This document shows, in pieces, positions 32,302 through 41,171 of a stretch of 64,000 nucleotides of DNA. A program made the position numbers and the translations under genes. Each line of letters opens with the position of its first letter. The stretch's first letter is position 1. The notes beneath the pieces were generated by a model that saw only the letters and a list, made by a program, of their open reading frames with translations, was not told the DNA's origin and did not search any database. The DNA is from Actinoallomurus spadix (lineage in GTDB: Bacteria > Actinomycetota > Actinomycetes > Streptosporangiales > Streptosporangiaceae): assembly GCF_024055725.1 (NCBI RefSeq), contig NZ_JAMXMX010000015.1, positions 116,988 to 180,987 of the forward strand, given 5' to 3'.

Positions 32302-33648
32302 GTGAGCACGCCACCCCTTCCGGGGGACCGAGCCCGGCCCGGGCGGCTCGCGTCCTTCGGGGCGTTCGCCGGCGTCACGGTCATCTGCCTGGTCATCGCC
32401 TGGCACGTCGGGATCAAGGTCGCGTTCCTGCGCGGTGACCCGTTCACCCCGACGTACACGATCGCGGTCAGCGGCTACGTGCTGAGCCGGTTCCTGCTGG
32501 CGGCGTTCTACCGGCCGCCGCGCGACGCGGGGATCACGCCCACGGTCGCGATCATCGTTCCCGCCTTCAACGAGGGCGAGGCGGTGGTCCGCACGATCGA
32601 CTCCTGCATGGCGCTGGACTACCCGCGCGACCGGCTGGAACTGGTCGTCGTCAACGACGGGTCCAGCGACGACACGTGGGAGCACATGGTGCGCGCGGCC
32701 GCCGCCCATCCCCCGGGATCGGTGCGGTGCGTCGACCTCGGGAGCAACCAGGGCAAGCGCGCGGCCATGGCCGCCGGGATCCGCGCGACGTCGGCGGAGA
32801 TCCTCGTCTTCGTCGACTCGGACTCCATGCCGGCGCCGAACGCCGTCCGCAGGCTCGTCCAGGGCTTCGCCGACCCGAAGGTCGGCGCGATCTCCGGCCT
32901 CACCTACGCGCGCAACGCCGACGCGAACACGCTCACGCGCATGCAGGCCGCGCGGTACTACGTCTCGTTCCAGCTCCTCAAGAGCGCCGAGTCCGTCCTG
33001 GGCGCGGTGACCTGCTGCTCCGGCTGCTTCGCCGCCTACCGCCGCGCGGCCGTCGAACCGCTGCTCGACGCCTGGGAGCACCAGCGGTTCCTCGGCGTGG
33101 AGTGCACGTACGGCGACGACCGGGCGCTGACCAACCGGATCATCAAGTCCGGCTGGATCACGCGGTACGACGCGCGCGCCGAGGCGTGGACCGACGTCCC
33201 GGACGCCTACCGGAAGTTCTTCCGGCAGCAGCTGCGCTGGAAGAAGTCCTGGAGCCGGGAGGGGCCGCTCCTGCTGTCGCACGTCTGGCGGAGCCGTACC
33301 CGCGCGCTGCCGTCGGTCGCCGTGCAGACGTGCGCCGGGCTGCTCAGCCCCATCGTCATCTTCCTCACGGTCATCCGGGCCGTCGTGGAGGGGCACTCGC
33401 CGCTGATCTATTTCCTCGGCCTGTATCTCGTCTCGATGGCGTACGCGTTCGTCTACCGGCTGTTGCGCAATGACGGCCTGTGGCTCTACGCCTTCATCGG
33501 AACGTTCTTCTACATCACCTTCTCCCCACAGTTGTTGTGGGCGATCGCCCGCATTCGCGACGGGAAATGGGGCACCCGTTCCGTCGACCGGCGGCGGCCC
33601 CCGGCGTACCGGATCACCCCGTCCCCGCGGACGGTGCAGGATGGCTGA
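32302..33648 (+). CDS. Processive GT2 glycosyltransferase, hyaluronan-synthase-like
   Basis: 448-residue membrane synthase. Two N-terminal helices (about 18-43 and 50-68) lead to the GT-A domain: VPAFNEGE, VVVNDGSSDD (UDP binding), DSD (172-174), CCSGCFAAYRR, GDDRALTN (271-278, catalytic base) and QQLRWKKSW (309-317, QxxRW), then several C-terminal helices. The GDDR-LTN, DVP and QQxRWxKSW series is the hyaluronan synthase/NodC pattern. It should polymerise UDP-sugars and extrude the chain. GAGGAG lies 7 nt before the GTG; the 8-nt overlap with the next gene shows coupling. HexNAc and uronate are the inferred substrates. Confidence 0.88.
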   Translation: MSTPPLPGDRARPGRLASFGAFAGVTVICLVIAWHVGIKVAFLRGDPFTPTYTIAVSGYVLSRFLLAAFYRPPRDAGITPTVAIIVPAFNEGEAVVRTIDSCMALDYPRDRLELVVVNDGSSDDTWEHMVRAAAAHPPGSVRCVDLGSNQGKRAAMAAGIRATSAEILVFVDSDSMPAPNAVRRLVQGFADPKVGAISGLTYARNADANTLTRMQAARYYVSFQLLKSAESVLGAVTCCSGCFAAYRRAAVEPLLDAWEHQRFLGVECTYGDDRALTNRIIKSGWITRYDARAEAWTDVPDAYRKFFRQQLRWKKSWSREGPLLLSHVWRSRTRALPSVAVQTCAGLLSPIVIFLTVIRAVVEGHSPLIYFLGLYLVSMAYAFVYRLLRNDGLWLYAFIGTFFYITFSPQLLWAIARIRDGKWGTRSVDRRRPPAYRITPSPRTVQDG

Positions 33649-35155
33649 GCCGACCCGGCTCGGACGAGTGGGCGCCGTCGTCAACGGCACGCTGTTCGTC
33701 GGCGCCCTCGCCCTCGTGCTCGTCGTGTGGGTCGCGATGAGCCGGCCGTTCGACCCGCCGCGGCAGGCCCCGCCGCCGGTCCACCTCGACGCGGTGACCG
33801 CGCGGACCGCCGCCGGCCTGCCCGGCTACCCCGGCTCGGTGGTCGTGCTGACGTACCACGCGGTGTCCGACGCCGACCACGCCGGCAGCACGCTGACCCG
33901 GCGGCTGTTCGGCGAGCACCTGGCCGCGCTGGCCGCCGCGGGCTACCGCACGGTCCGGCTCGCCGACGTCGAACGGCTCATCGCGCACCAGCCCGTACGG
34001 CTGCCGCCGAAGGCGCTGCTGCTGACGTTCGACGACGGGACGCTGAGCGACTGGACGACGGTCGACCCGGTGCTGGAGCGCTACCACTTCACCGCGGCCG
34101 CCTTCCTCACGACCTCGAAGATGGTGGCCGCCGGAACACCGTCGTACTACCTGTCGACCCGGCAACTGCGGGCGCTGCGCGCGACCGGCCGCTGGGAGTT
34201 CGGCTCGCACACGCACGCGCTGCACGAGCAGGTGCCGGTGCCGGGCGACCTGGCCCCGGCGCTCGTCAACCGGATCCTCGTCCACGGGAGGCAGGAGTCG
34301 CCGGAGGCGTGGCGGTCCCGGGTGCGCGCCGACCTGGCCAGGAGCCAGAAGTTCTTCCGGCGCGCCTTCGGACGGCCCGCGAGCGCGTTCTCGTACCCCT
34401 TCGGCGACACCGGCGGCATGGGCGACGCCCCCGCGCTGGCGCGGGAACTGCCCGGCCTGCTGCGCGACGCCGGGTTCGGCGTCGCCTTCGTCGGCGAGAA
34501 CGTCCCGACGGAGCACGTCAACGCGGTCAGCGCACAGTCGCCCCGCTGGACGCTGGACCGCATCGGCGTCCGTGCGACGACGTCGGTCTCGGACCTGCTG
34601 GAGATGGTTCGCGGGGCGGTACCGGTCGCGCCGCCGCACGACCTGGCCGCCCTGTCCTGGATCGGCGACCTGGCCGACTGCGCCCACCGGCCCGGCGTCC
34701 TCTCCGTGCGCAGCGACGGCTACGGCACCTGCCTGCTCGGCGAGGTCAACACCAGCCAGTGGGTGGACTACACGGTGCGCACCCGCATCACCGGCGTGAA
34801 CCGCCACGCCGCCGCCGTGATCGCCGTACGGGACGGCGCGGGCGCGGGCCACCGCGGCCGGCTCGAGGTCGTCGTCGGTGAGGGCTCGATCGTCGTCCGC
34901 GAGCAGGTCGGCGACGCGGCACGGGTCGTGCTCGCCAGAGCCGTCCTCCCGGCGAGCCGCGCCGGGAGGACCGTGCTCATCCGGGTGCACCGCGACACCG
35001 CGGACGTCTCCGTCGACGGGCGCCGGCTGCGGGCGGCCTTCGACCGGCGCCTCCACGAAGGCGGGACCAAGTTCGGCATCGCCGCCGAAGGCGGCCGCCG
35101 GACCGTCGTCTACTCCCGTCCGACCCTGACCCCGGACACCCGGCGCAAGAGATGA
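33641..35155 (+). CDS. Membrane-anchored polysaccharide deacetylase with LamG-like domain
   Basis: 504-residue protein with an N-terminal membrane anchor (about 11-33). The CE4/NodB domain has VVVLTYHAVSD, TFDDG (129-133), SHTHALH (metal His190 and His195, the five-residue spacing of PgaB/IcaB) and FSYPFGDTGG. From about 330 a beta-sandwich domain follows (SQWVDYTVRTRI, LIRVHRDTADVSVDGRRL), like LamG/DUF1080 glycan-binding modules. It should remove N-acetyl groups from nascent polymer at the outer membrane face. It overlaps the synthase gene by 8 nt. Confidence 0.88.
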   Translation: MAEPTRLGRVGAVVNGTLFVGALALVLVVWVAMSRPFDPPRQAPPPVHLDAVTARTAAGLPGYPGSVVVLTYHAVSDADHAGSTLTRRLFGEHLAALAAAGYRTVRLADVERLIAHQPVRLPPKALLLTFDDGTLSDWTTVDPVLERYHFTAAAFLTTSKMVAAGTPSYYLSTRQLRALRATGRWEFGSHTHALHEQVPVPGDLAPALVNRILVHGRQESPEAWRSRVRADLARSQKFFRRAFGRPASAFSYPFGDTGGMGDAPALARELPGLLRDAGFGVAFVGENVPTEHVNAVSAQSPRWTLDRIGVRATTSVSDLLEMVRGAVPVAPPHDLAALSWIGDLADCAHRPGVLSVRSDGYGTCLLGEVNTSQWVDYTVRTRITGVNRHAAAVIAVRDGAGAGHRGRLEVVVGEGSIVVREQVGDAARVVLARAVLPASRAGRTVLIRVHRDTADVSVDGRRLRAAFDRRLHEGGTKFGIAAEGGRRTVVYSRPTLTPDTRRKR

Positions 35156-35166
35156 GAGAAGGACCG

Positions 35167-36510
35167 ATGCACCACACCCCTCCCCCGGCGGCGGCGCGCC
35201 TCGCGGCGCTGTTCGCCCTGCTGTGCGCGGCGCTCGCCGTGCCCGGCGTGAGCGGCGGCACCGCCCACGCCGCGATCGGCACCGTCGTCACCCTCGGCTT
35301 CGACGACGGCGTCAAGGACCAGTTCACCAACGCCCGCCCGCTCCTGCAGGCCCACCACATGCACGGGACCTTCTACATCAACAGCGGGCAGACGAACCTC
35401 ACGAACTACATGACGCAGGCCGACATCGCGGCCCTCGCCTCCGACGGCGACGAGATCGGCGGCCACACCGTCGACCACGCCGACCTGACCACCCTGTCCT
35501 CCGACGACGCCGAGCGCGAGGTCTGCAACGACCGGGTGACCCTGCTCGGCTGGGGGTTCGCGGTCAAGAACTTCGCCTACCCGTACGGCTCGGAGAACGA
35601 CGCCGCCGAGCAGATCGCCCGCGACTGCGGCTACAACAGCGCCCGCTCCGTCGGCGGCGTCGTGTCGCCCGGCTCCTGCGACGGCTGCGGCTACGCCGAG
35701 ACCATCCCGCCGGCCGACAAGTACAACATGCAGACACCCGACTCGATCAAGGCCGACACGAGCCTGTCCGCGCTGAAGAGCCTGGTCACGAACGCCGAAC
35801 GGCACGGCGGCGGCTGGGTGCAGCTCGTCTTCCACCACGTCTGCGACGCCTGCACGGACACCTACTCGGTCAGCCCCAGCACGCTCTCGGACTTCCTCGA
35901 CTGGCTCGCCCCCCGTTCGCTGATCGGCACGACGGTCAAGACGGTCGACCAGGTGATCGGCGGCGCGCAGCAGCCGCCCGTCAACGGCCCGCCGCTGAAC
36001 CCGCCGACCCACGGCAACCTCGTGCAGAACCCCTCGCTGGAGTCGGCCTCGAACGGGCTGCCGGCCTGCTTCCAGTACGGCGGGTACGGCACGAACACCT
36101 ACACCTGGACCCGGTCCACCGACGCGCACACCGGCTCGTACTCCCAGCAGCTCGACGTCACGGCGCTGTCCAGCGGGGACCGCAAGCTCGTCACCAAACA
36201 GGACGCGAACACCTGCGCCCCCGTCGCGACGCCGGGCCACGTCTACAACGCCTCCGCCTGGTACAAGGGCAGCTGGGCACCGGACGTGCAGGTCAAGCTG
36301 ACGCTGTACTACCGGACGAGCGCGGGCACCTGGGCGTACTGGACGAGCGGCCCGGCCCTGCCCGCGACGGGCACCTGGACGAAGACCCCCGCCTTCACGA
36401 CCCCGGCCGTCCCCGCCGGCGCGACCGGCCTGTCCGTCGGCGTCTCCCTCGCGGGCGTCGGCACCATCTACACCGACGACTACGACATCACCGACCCGGC
36501 GAACCCATGA
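35167..36510 (+). CDS. Secreted polysaccharide deacetylase with C-terminal CBM-like domain
   Basis: 447-residue secreted protein. The signal peptide (about 1-35, ending TAHA) precedes a NodB domain: GFDDG (44-48), GGHTVDH (His100, His104), FAYPYGSEN and LVFHHVCDAC. A Pro-rich linker at about 260 leads to a galactose-binding-like domain (NLVQNPSLESASNGLPACF to IYTDDYDI), the CBM4/9 type of fold. AGAAGGA just upstream favours this ATG; one 15 nt earlier overlaps the previous stop. Likely processes the finished polymer. The next gene overlaps by 4 nt. Confidence 0.87.
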   Translation: MHHTPPPAAARLAALFALLCAALAVPGVSGGTAHAAIGTVVTLGFDDGVKDQFTNARPLLQAHHMHGTFYINSGQTNLTNYMTQADIAALASDGDEIGGHTVDHADLTTLSSDDAEREVCNDRVTLLGWGFAVKNFAYPYGSENDAAEQIARDCGYNSARSVGGVVSPGSCDGCGYAETIPPADKYNMQTPDSIKADTSLSALKSLVTNAERHGGGWVQLVFHHVCDACTDTYSVSPSTLSDFLDWLAPRSLIGTTVKTVDQVIGGAQQPPVNGPPLNPPTHGNLVQNPSLESASNGLPACFQYGGYGTNTYTWTRSTDAHTGSYSQQLDVTALSSGDRKLVTKQDANTCAPVATPGHVYNASAWYKGSWAPDVQVKLTLYYRTSAGTWAYWTSGPALPATGTWTKTPAFTTPAVPAGATGLSVGVSLAGVGTIYTDDYDITDPANP

Positions 36511-37241
36511 CCACGAACAGAAGAGTGCTCGCGGAGCTGAGCCTGGGATTCGGGCTGCTGGCGCTCGTGGCCGGCCTCGCGGTCGACGTGCTGTCCCCGC
36601 CGGGCAAGGCCGACACCGAGAAGGCCCGCACCGTCGTCACCAACGCGATGCTGCAGGCCGCGCGGACCGACAACCACTGCACGCGCGGCCGGGTCGCGCT
36701 GACCTTCGACGACGGCCCGGACATCTACACGCCGCAGATCCTGAAGGTCCTGCGCGCGTACGGAGTACGGGCGACCTTCTTCGTCATGGGCCAGAAGGCG
36801 GCCGCCCGGCCGGAACAGATCAGGGCGGAGGTGGCGGACGGTCACCTGGTGGAGAACCACAGCTGGAACCACCCGCACATGGCCGACCTCGACCAGGCGC
36901 AGATCGACTGGCAGCTGACCGCGACGCAGCGGGCGGTCACGGCGGCGGGCGCGCCGGCTCCGACACTGTTCCGCCCGCCGTTCGGCAACACGAACACCAC
37001 GGTCGACGGGGAGGCGAAGCTCATCGGGCTGCGGGTGATCCGCTGGTCGATCGACACCGACGACTGGCGGGGCCGCGAGCCGGGTGACATCGCCGCGTCC
37101 GTCCTCGACCAGGTGGTGCCGGGTTCCGTCGTGCTCATGCACGACGGCGTCCGCCAGTCCGCCGCCACCGTCCAGGCGCTGCCCACGGTGATCCGCGGGC
37201 TGCGGGCCCGCGGGTTCTGCACCGCCCTCGCCACCGACTGA
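36507..37241 (+). CDS. Membrane-anchored polysaccharide deacetylase (NodB/CE4)
   Basis: 244-residue minimal CE4 enzyme with an N-terminal anchor (about 9-30). All five NodB motifs are visible: TFDDGPD (66-72), NHSWNHPHM (His118, His122), RPPFGNTN, the DTDDW segment and LMHDG with the late catalytic His. This is the classic peptidoglycan/chitin deacetylase arrangement, so it may act on peptidoglycan as well as on the operon polymer. ATGA overlap with the preceding deacetylase gene fixes the start and indicates coupling. Confidence 0.9.
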   Translation: MTTNRRVLAELSLGFGLLALVAGLAVDVLSPPGKADTEKARTVVTNAMLQAARTDNHCTRGRVALTFDDGPDIYTPQILKVLRAYGVRATFFVMGQKAAARPEQIRAEVADGHLVENHSWNHPHMADLDQAQIDWQLTATQRAVTAAGAPAPTLFRPPFGNTNTTVDGEAKLIGLRVIRWSIDTDDWRGREPGDIAASVLDQVVPGSVVLMHDGVRQSAATVQALPTVIRGLRARGFCTALATD

Positions 37242-37258
37242 CCGGGAAGGACGCGTCG

Positions 37259-38053
37259 ATGCATCGGCAGAACGGGCGGAGCCGGACCGGGGTCCGGACC
37301 GCGCTGGTCCTCGCCGTGGTCGCGGTGCTCGCCGCGGGCGGCTGGGCGGTACGGGCCCGGCCGCGCCCGGCGATGTTCGCGCCGCGGCTGTCCGGCCCGG
37401 ACCGGCTCGTCACGAACGAGTTCGCGCACTGGAACCCGCAGACGCCCGGCACCCGCCTCTCCCGGGACTGGGACGTCAGCAGCGGCTCGCTGTTCGTCCA
37501 CCGGGGCGTCGCCTGGTCGGGGGTTCCGGACGCCTCCGCCCCGGACGCGGGCTCGACCCGGGGCACGGGATCGAGCGTGTTCCGGATGACCACGCGCCGC
37601 CGGGACTTCGAGAACGTGGCGGTGTCCCTGCGGCTGCGGAACCTGGGCCTGACCACCGCCGGGCGGGCGGCCGCGTCGGAGATCGACGGCGTGCACGTCT
37701 TCCTGCGCTGGCAGAGCCCGGAGAAGCTGTACGTGGTCTCGCTGAACCGCCGGGACGGCCTCATGGTGGTCAAGAAGAAGCTGCCCGGCGGCAACGCCAA
37801 CGGCGGCACGTACTACACGCTGGGTCAGGCCCGCTACGCCGTGCCGTACGGCCGCTGGCAGGTGTTCCGCGTCCGGATCGGGACGTCCGGCGGCGGACTG
37901 GTGACGATCACGGTCACGCGGGACGGCCGCGAGGTGCTGTCGGCGACCGACGACGGCACCGAGGGAGCCGCGATCCTGAACCCCGGCGCGGTCGGCCTGC
38001 GCGGGGACAACTGCGACTTCGAGTTCACCGGCTTCCGCGTCACCCGGACCTGA
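37259..38053 (+). CDS. Exported LamG/DUF1080-like protein
   Basis: 264-residue protein with an N-terminal membrane segment (about 13-31) and one beta-sandwich domain: DRLVTNEFAHWNP, WDVSSGSLFVHRGVAW, FENVAVSLRLRNLGL, VHVFLRWQSPEKLYVVSLNRRDG and GLVTITVTRDGREVL. The order resembles LamG/3-keto-disaccharide-hydrolase-like domains and matches the C-terminal module of the first deacetylase in this operon. No certain catalytic residues. GGGAAGGA lies upstream. As last gene of the operon it may bind or cleave the polymer. Confidence 0.65.
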   Translation: MHRQNGRSRTGVRTALVLAVVAVLAAGGWAVRARPRPAMFAPRLSGPDRLVTNEFAHWNPQTPGTRLSRDWDVSSGSLFVHRGVAWSGVPDASAPDAGSTRGTGSSVFRMTTRRRDFENVAVSLRLRNLGLTTAGRAAASEIDGVHVFLRWQSPEKLYVVSLNRRDGLMVVKKKLPGGNANGGTYYTLGQARYAVPYGRWQVFRVRIGTSGGGLVTITVTRDGREVLSATDDGTEGAAILNPGAVGLRGDNCDFEFTGFRVTRT

Positions 38054-38059
38054 CCCGTC

Positions 38060-39535
38060 TCAGGGGCGCAGCCAGCGCAGCAAGAGGCGGACGCCGTAGC
38101 CGGTCCCGCCGCGGGTGACCTCGGCGTCATCGGAGCCGGCGCGGGCCGGCCCGGCGATGTCGAGGTGCGCCCACGCACGCCGGCCGGTGAACTCCCGCAG
38201 GAACAGCGCCGCGACGATCGAGCCCGCGCGGAAGCCGCCGCGCCCGGCGTTCGCGAGGTCCGCGACGTCGGAGTCGAGGGCCTGGCGGTAGTCGTCGGTG
38301 AGCGGCATGCGCCACAGCGGCTCCCCGGCTCCGGCTCCGGCGCCGAGCAGCGCGGCGGCGAGGGCGTCCTCGGTCGCGTACAGCGCGGCGTACCGCTGGC
38401 CGAGCGCGACCTTGGCCGCTCCGGTGAGCGTGGCGACGTCCACCAGGACGTCCGGGTCGAGTTCGGCGTCGGCGTAGGCGAGGGCGTCGGCCAGGACGAG
38501 GCGCCCCTCCGCGTCGGTGTTGAGGACCTCCGAGGTGATGCCGCCGTAGTGCCGGATGACGTCCCCGGGGCGCATCGCGGATCCGGACGGGAGGTTCTCG
38601 GCCGCCGCGATCAGCCCGGTGACCCGGACCGGCACGCGCAGCGCCCGCAGCGCGGTCATCACGCCGATGACGGCCGCGCCGCCCGCCATGTCGGTCTTCA
38701 TGGCCTGCATGCTCGCGTTCGGCTTCAGCGACAGGCCGCCGGAGTCGAACGTGATGCCCTTGCCGACGAGCACGACGTGCCGGTCGGCCGGGCCCGTCTC
38801 CGGTTCGTACGCCAGCTCGATCAGGCGCGGCGGGCGCGCCGACCCGGAGCCGACGGCCACGATTCCGCCGAAGCCCCCGGCGCGCAGTTCCTCCTCGTCG
38901 CGGACGCGGACGGTCAGCCCAGAGTCGGCGGCGAGCCGCCCGGCCTGCTCGGCCAGCCATCGCGGGGTCTTCTCCAGCGACGGCGTGTTGACCAGGTCGC
39001 GGGCGGCCGCCACGGCGCGGGCGACGACGGCGCCGTGTTCGACGGCGGCACCGGCCGCGCGCTCGACCTCGATGAGCAGGGTGATGGTCTCCGCGGCCGG
39101 CCTCTTCGGCGGGCCGCCGACGCGGAAGTCGTAGGAGGCCAGCAGCAGGCCCTCCGCGAACGCCGCGAGCCCCTCGTCGCCGGCGCCGGACGGCACGGCG
39201 ACGGCGACGTTCGCGTGGCCCCGCCCGCGTCTCGCGACGGCCGCGCCCGCCCGGCGCAGTGCCGACGGGGAGCCGTCCCCGACGCCGTACAGCAGCAGGT
39301 CGGTGAGGCCGTCACCCAGCCGGCACGGAGCGCCGACGAGCTCTCCCGGACCGCCCTTCGCCTCCTCGTGGGCGAGCAGGTCGGCCGCGCCCAGCGGGAA
39401 CACACCGGCCACCTCGTCGGCGTAGAACGGGTCGATCTCGGGACCGGACCGGACCGGCACCGCGATGACCTCGGCGGTCGTGGCGATGTCCCGGATCGTG
39501 CCGTGGACGGTGCGAAGCTGGGTGGGAACCGGCAA
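38060..39535 (-). CDS. pepA: Leucyl aminopeptidase (M17)
   Basis: 491-residue M17 aminopeptidase releasing N-terminal amino acids with two metal ions. The N-terminal macro-like domain is followed by the catalytic domain with VLVGKGITFDSGGLSLKP (Lys and Asp ligands), KTDMAGGAAVIG and NTDAEGRLVLADAL (the family signature with Asp and Glu ligands). Start is TTG with AAGGAGAG upstream. It lies 6 nt from the end of the polysaccharide operon, convergent to it, and downstream of the DUF3117 gene on the same strand. Confidence 0.93.
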   Translation of the reverse strand: MPVPTQLRTVHGTIRDIATTAEVIAVPVRSGPEIDPFYADEVAGVFPLGAADLLAHEEAKGGPGELVGAPCRLGDGLTDLLLYGVGDGSPSALRRAGAAVARRGRGHANVAVAVPSGAGDEGLAAFAEGLLLASYDFRVGGPPKRPAAETITLLIEVERAAGAAVEHGAVVARAVAAARDLVNTPSLEKTPRWLAEQAGRLAADSGLTVRVRDEEELRAGGFGGIVAVGSGSARPPRLIELAYEPETGPADRHVVLVGKGITFDSGGLSLKPNASMQAMKTDMAGGAAVIGVMTALRALRVPVRVTGLIAAAENLPSGSAMRPGDVIRHYGGITSEVLNTDAEGRLVLADALAYADAELDPDVLVDVATLTGAAKVALGQRYAALYATEDALAAALLGAGAGAGEPLWRMPLTDDYRQALDSDVADLANAGRGGFRAGSIVAALFLREFTGRRAWAHLDIAGPARAGSDDAEVTRGGTGYGVRLLLRWLRP

Positions 39536-39595
39536 GGGCCTCTCCTTCGGGAACAGCCCCGTACGAGGCGCGGGGGACGGTCCCGTACGGACAGC

Positions 39596-39626
39596 GAGGC
39601 CCCGGCGGACGAACGCCGGGGCCCTC
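39596..39626 (-). terminator. GC hairpin after DUF3117 gene
   Basis: GAGGCCCCGGCG and CGCCGGGGCCCTC form a stem with one bulged C and a 6-nt loop, 30 nt beyond the DUF3117 stop on the minus strand. It may end the short transcript or reduce readthrough into the aminopeptidase gene. Confidence 0.5.
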
Positions 39627-39657
39627 GCGGAATCTCAATGATCGGGGTGACGTCGGG

Positions 39658-39825
39658 TCAGCCCACGACGCCCTTCAGCGCGTCCCCGAGCTCGCCTGCC
39701 TCATCCGCCGACAGTTCGACAACGAGCCGCCCGCCGCCTTCCAGCGGGACACGCATGACGATTCCGCGCCCCTCCTTGGTAACTTCGAGCGGACCATCGC
39801 CTGTCCGCGGCTTCATCGCCGCCAT
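39658..39825 (-). CDS. DUF3117 domain-containing protein
   Basis: 55-residue protein, MAAMKPRTGDGPLEVTKEG at the start, then GRGIVMRVPLEGGGRLVVELS and ADEAGELGDALKGVVG. This is the small, highly conserved actinobacterial DUF3117, homologue of M. tuberculosis Rv1211. GAAGGGG precedes the ATG. In M. tuberculosis it neighbours tagA and a DivIVA-like gene; here those lie about 15 kb away, so accessory DNA separates them. Function is not known. Confidence 0.88.
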   Translation of the reverse strand: MAAMKPRTGDGPLEVTKEGRGIVMRVPLEGGGRLVVELSADEAGELGDALKGVVG

Positions 39826-40156
39826 GCGTGCATCCCCTTCCTGCCTAGGGCCGCGTGGGGCCGCCGGGCTTCTTTGGCCGCTGACCCGTCTGCCGCATCA
39901 AGTCAACTGGTGGTGGTCCATTATCCCGTTTTCCGGGCGCTAAGTGGTAACGATCAGCTTCGAGATCATGCTGAGACCTGGCAACGGGCCGTCCCGGTGG
40001 TGTCCGGCGCTCCCGGTTCCCGGGCCGGTCGTCCCCCCCCTCCACCGTCCATTTTCTCTCTCGTGCGGCGGCGCGGCTCTTGCCCCCGGCCTCCGGGTTC
40101 GCCGAAGGTTGCCCTGGAGGATCGGACGGACCGAACCAGGGCAAAGGAGCCTGAAC
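39826..40156. other. Intergenic region between DUF3117 and enoyl-CoA hydratase genes
   Basis: No gene is supported. The region should contain two divergent promoters. A C8 run occurs near 40027. I saw no convincing hairpin, repeat or operator. Confidence 0.4.
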
Positions 40157-40942
40157 GTGTCGGAGAGCGTGCTGTACGACCTCGCGGACGGGGTCGCGAC
40201 CATCGGCCTGAACCGCCCGGACGCGATGAACTCGCTGACCACGGAGACCAAGGAGGCGTTGCGCGCGGCGGTGGAACGGGCCCGCGACGACTCCGCCGTA
40301 CGCGCGGTGATCCTGACCGGTAGCGGCCGTGCCTTCAGCGCCGGGCAGGACCTGCGGGAGCACGCCGCCAACCTGGAGGCGGGCCGCGGCCTGGCCGGCG
40401 CGATCGCCGGCCACTACAACCCGATCGTCCTGGCCCTCGCCGCCATGCCCAAGCCGGTGATCGCCGCGATCAACGGCGTCGCGGCGGGCGCGGGCCTCTC
40501 CTTCGCCCTGGCCTGCGACCTCCGCATCGCGTCGGAGAAGGCGTCGTTCGCGACGGCGTTCACCCGGATCGGGCTGGCCCCCGACAGCGGCCTGTCGTGG
40601 ACGCTGCAGCGCCTCGTCGGCCGGGCCAAGGCCACGGAGCTGCTGCTGCTCGCCGAGCCGCTCCGCGCGCCCGAGGCCCTGGAACTCGGCCTCGTCAACC
40701 GCGTCGTGCCCGCCGACCGGCTCGACGCGGAGGCGCGCGAACTCGCCCGGCGGCTCGCCGCCGGGCCCACGGTCGCGTACGGCGCGGTGAAGGCCGCCCT
40801 GGACCACGCGGCCACCTCCGACCTGGCCGGGGCGCTCGCCAAGGAGGCGGAGCTGCAGGACGCCTGCGCCGCGACCGCCGACCACGCGGCCGCCACCAAG
40901 GCCTTCCTGAAGAAGGAGGAACCCGTCTTCGAAGGCCGCTGA
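40157..40942 (+). CDS. Enoyl-CoA hydratase/isomerase family protein
   Basis: 261-residue crotonase-fold protein. YDLADGVATIGLNRPDAMNSL, GSGRAFSAGQDLREH (oxyanion hole) and KPVIAAINGVAAGAGLSFALACDLRIASEKASFATAFTRIGLAPDSG-type sequence (seen in shorter parts) define the family. In the last segment Gly and Asp occupy the positions of PaaG-type isomerases (LAPDSG), close to 2-(1,2-epoxy-1,2-dihydrophenyl)acetyl-CoA isomerase; a fatty-acid or phenylacetate role is possible. AAAGGAG lies 7 nt before the GTG. The stop codon is the first unit of a tandem repeat. Confidence 0.88.
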   Translation: MSESVLYDLADGVATIGLNRPDAMNSLTTETKEALRAAVERARDDSAVRAVILTGSGRAFSAGQDLREHAANLEAGRGLAGAIAGHYNPIVLALAAMPKPVIAAINGVAAGAGLSFALACDLRIASEKASFATAFTRIGLAPDSGLSWTLQRLVGRAKATELLLLAEPLRAPEALELGLVNRVVPADRLDAEARELARRLAAGPTVAYGAVKAALDHAATSDLAGALAKEAELQDACAATADHAAATKAFLKKEEPVFEGR

Positions 40943-41087
40943 GCCGCCTCGGCGCACCGGCCGCTGAGGCGCCTCGCCGTACAGGTCGCTCAGGCGCCTC
41001 GCCGTACAGGTCGCTCAGGCGCCTCGCCGTACAGGTCGCTGAGGCGCCTCGCCGTACGGGTCGCTGAGGCGCCTCCGCGGCTCCGGC
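40938..41087 (+). repeat. 25-bp tandem repeat starting at a stop codon
   Basis: Six units of exactly 25 bp start at 40938, 40963, 40988, 41013, 41038 and 41063, consensus GCTGAGGCGCCTCGCCGTAC plus AGGTC. The first unit contains the TGA of the enoyl-CoA hydratase gene. Units 2-5 are almost identical; the outer ones are diverged. It is noncoding. Confidence 0.85.
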
Positions 41088-41171
41088 GGGTGCGGACCCG
41101 CCCCGGGATGATCAGCGCGAACGCCGGAGTGCCGGTCGCCCGGCGAGCCGAACGCCCCTTAGCCTCGGCAC

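Noticed and set aside
40938..41087. CRISPR array
   Set aside because: The units are contiguous 25-bp copies with no spacers and no cas genes nearby.
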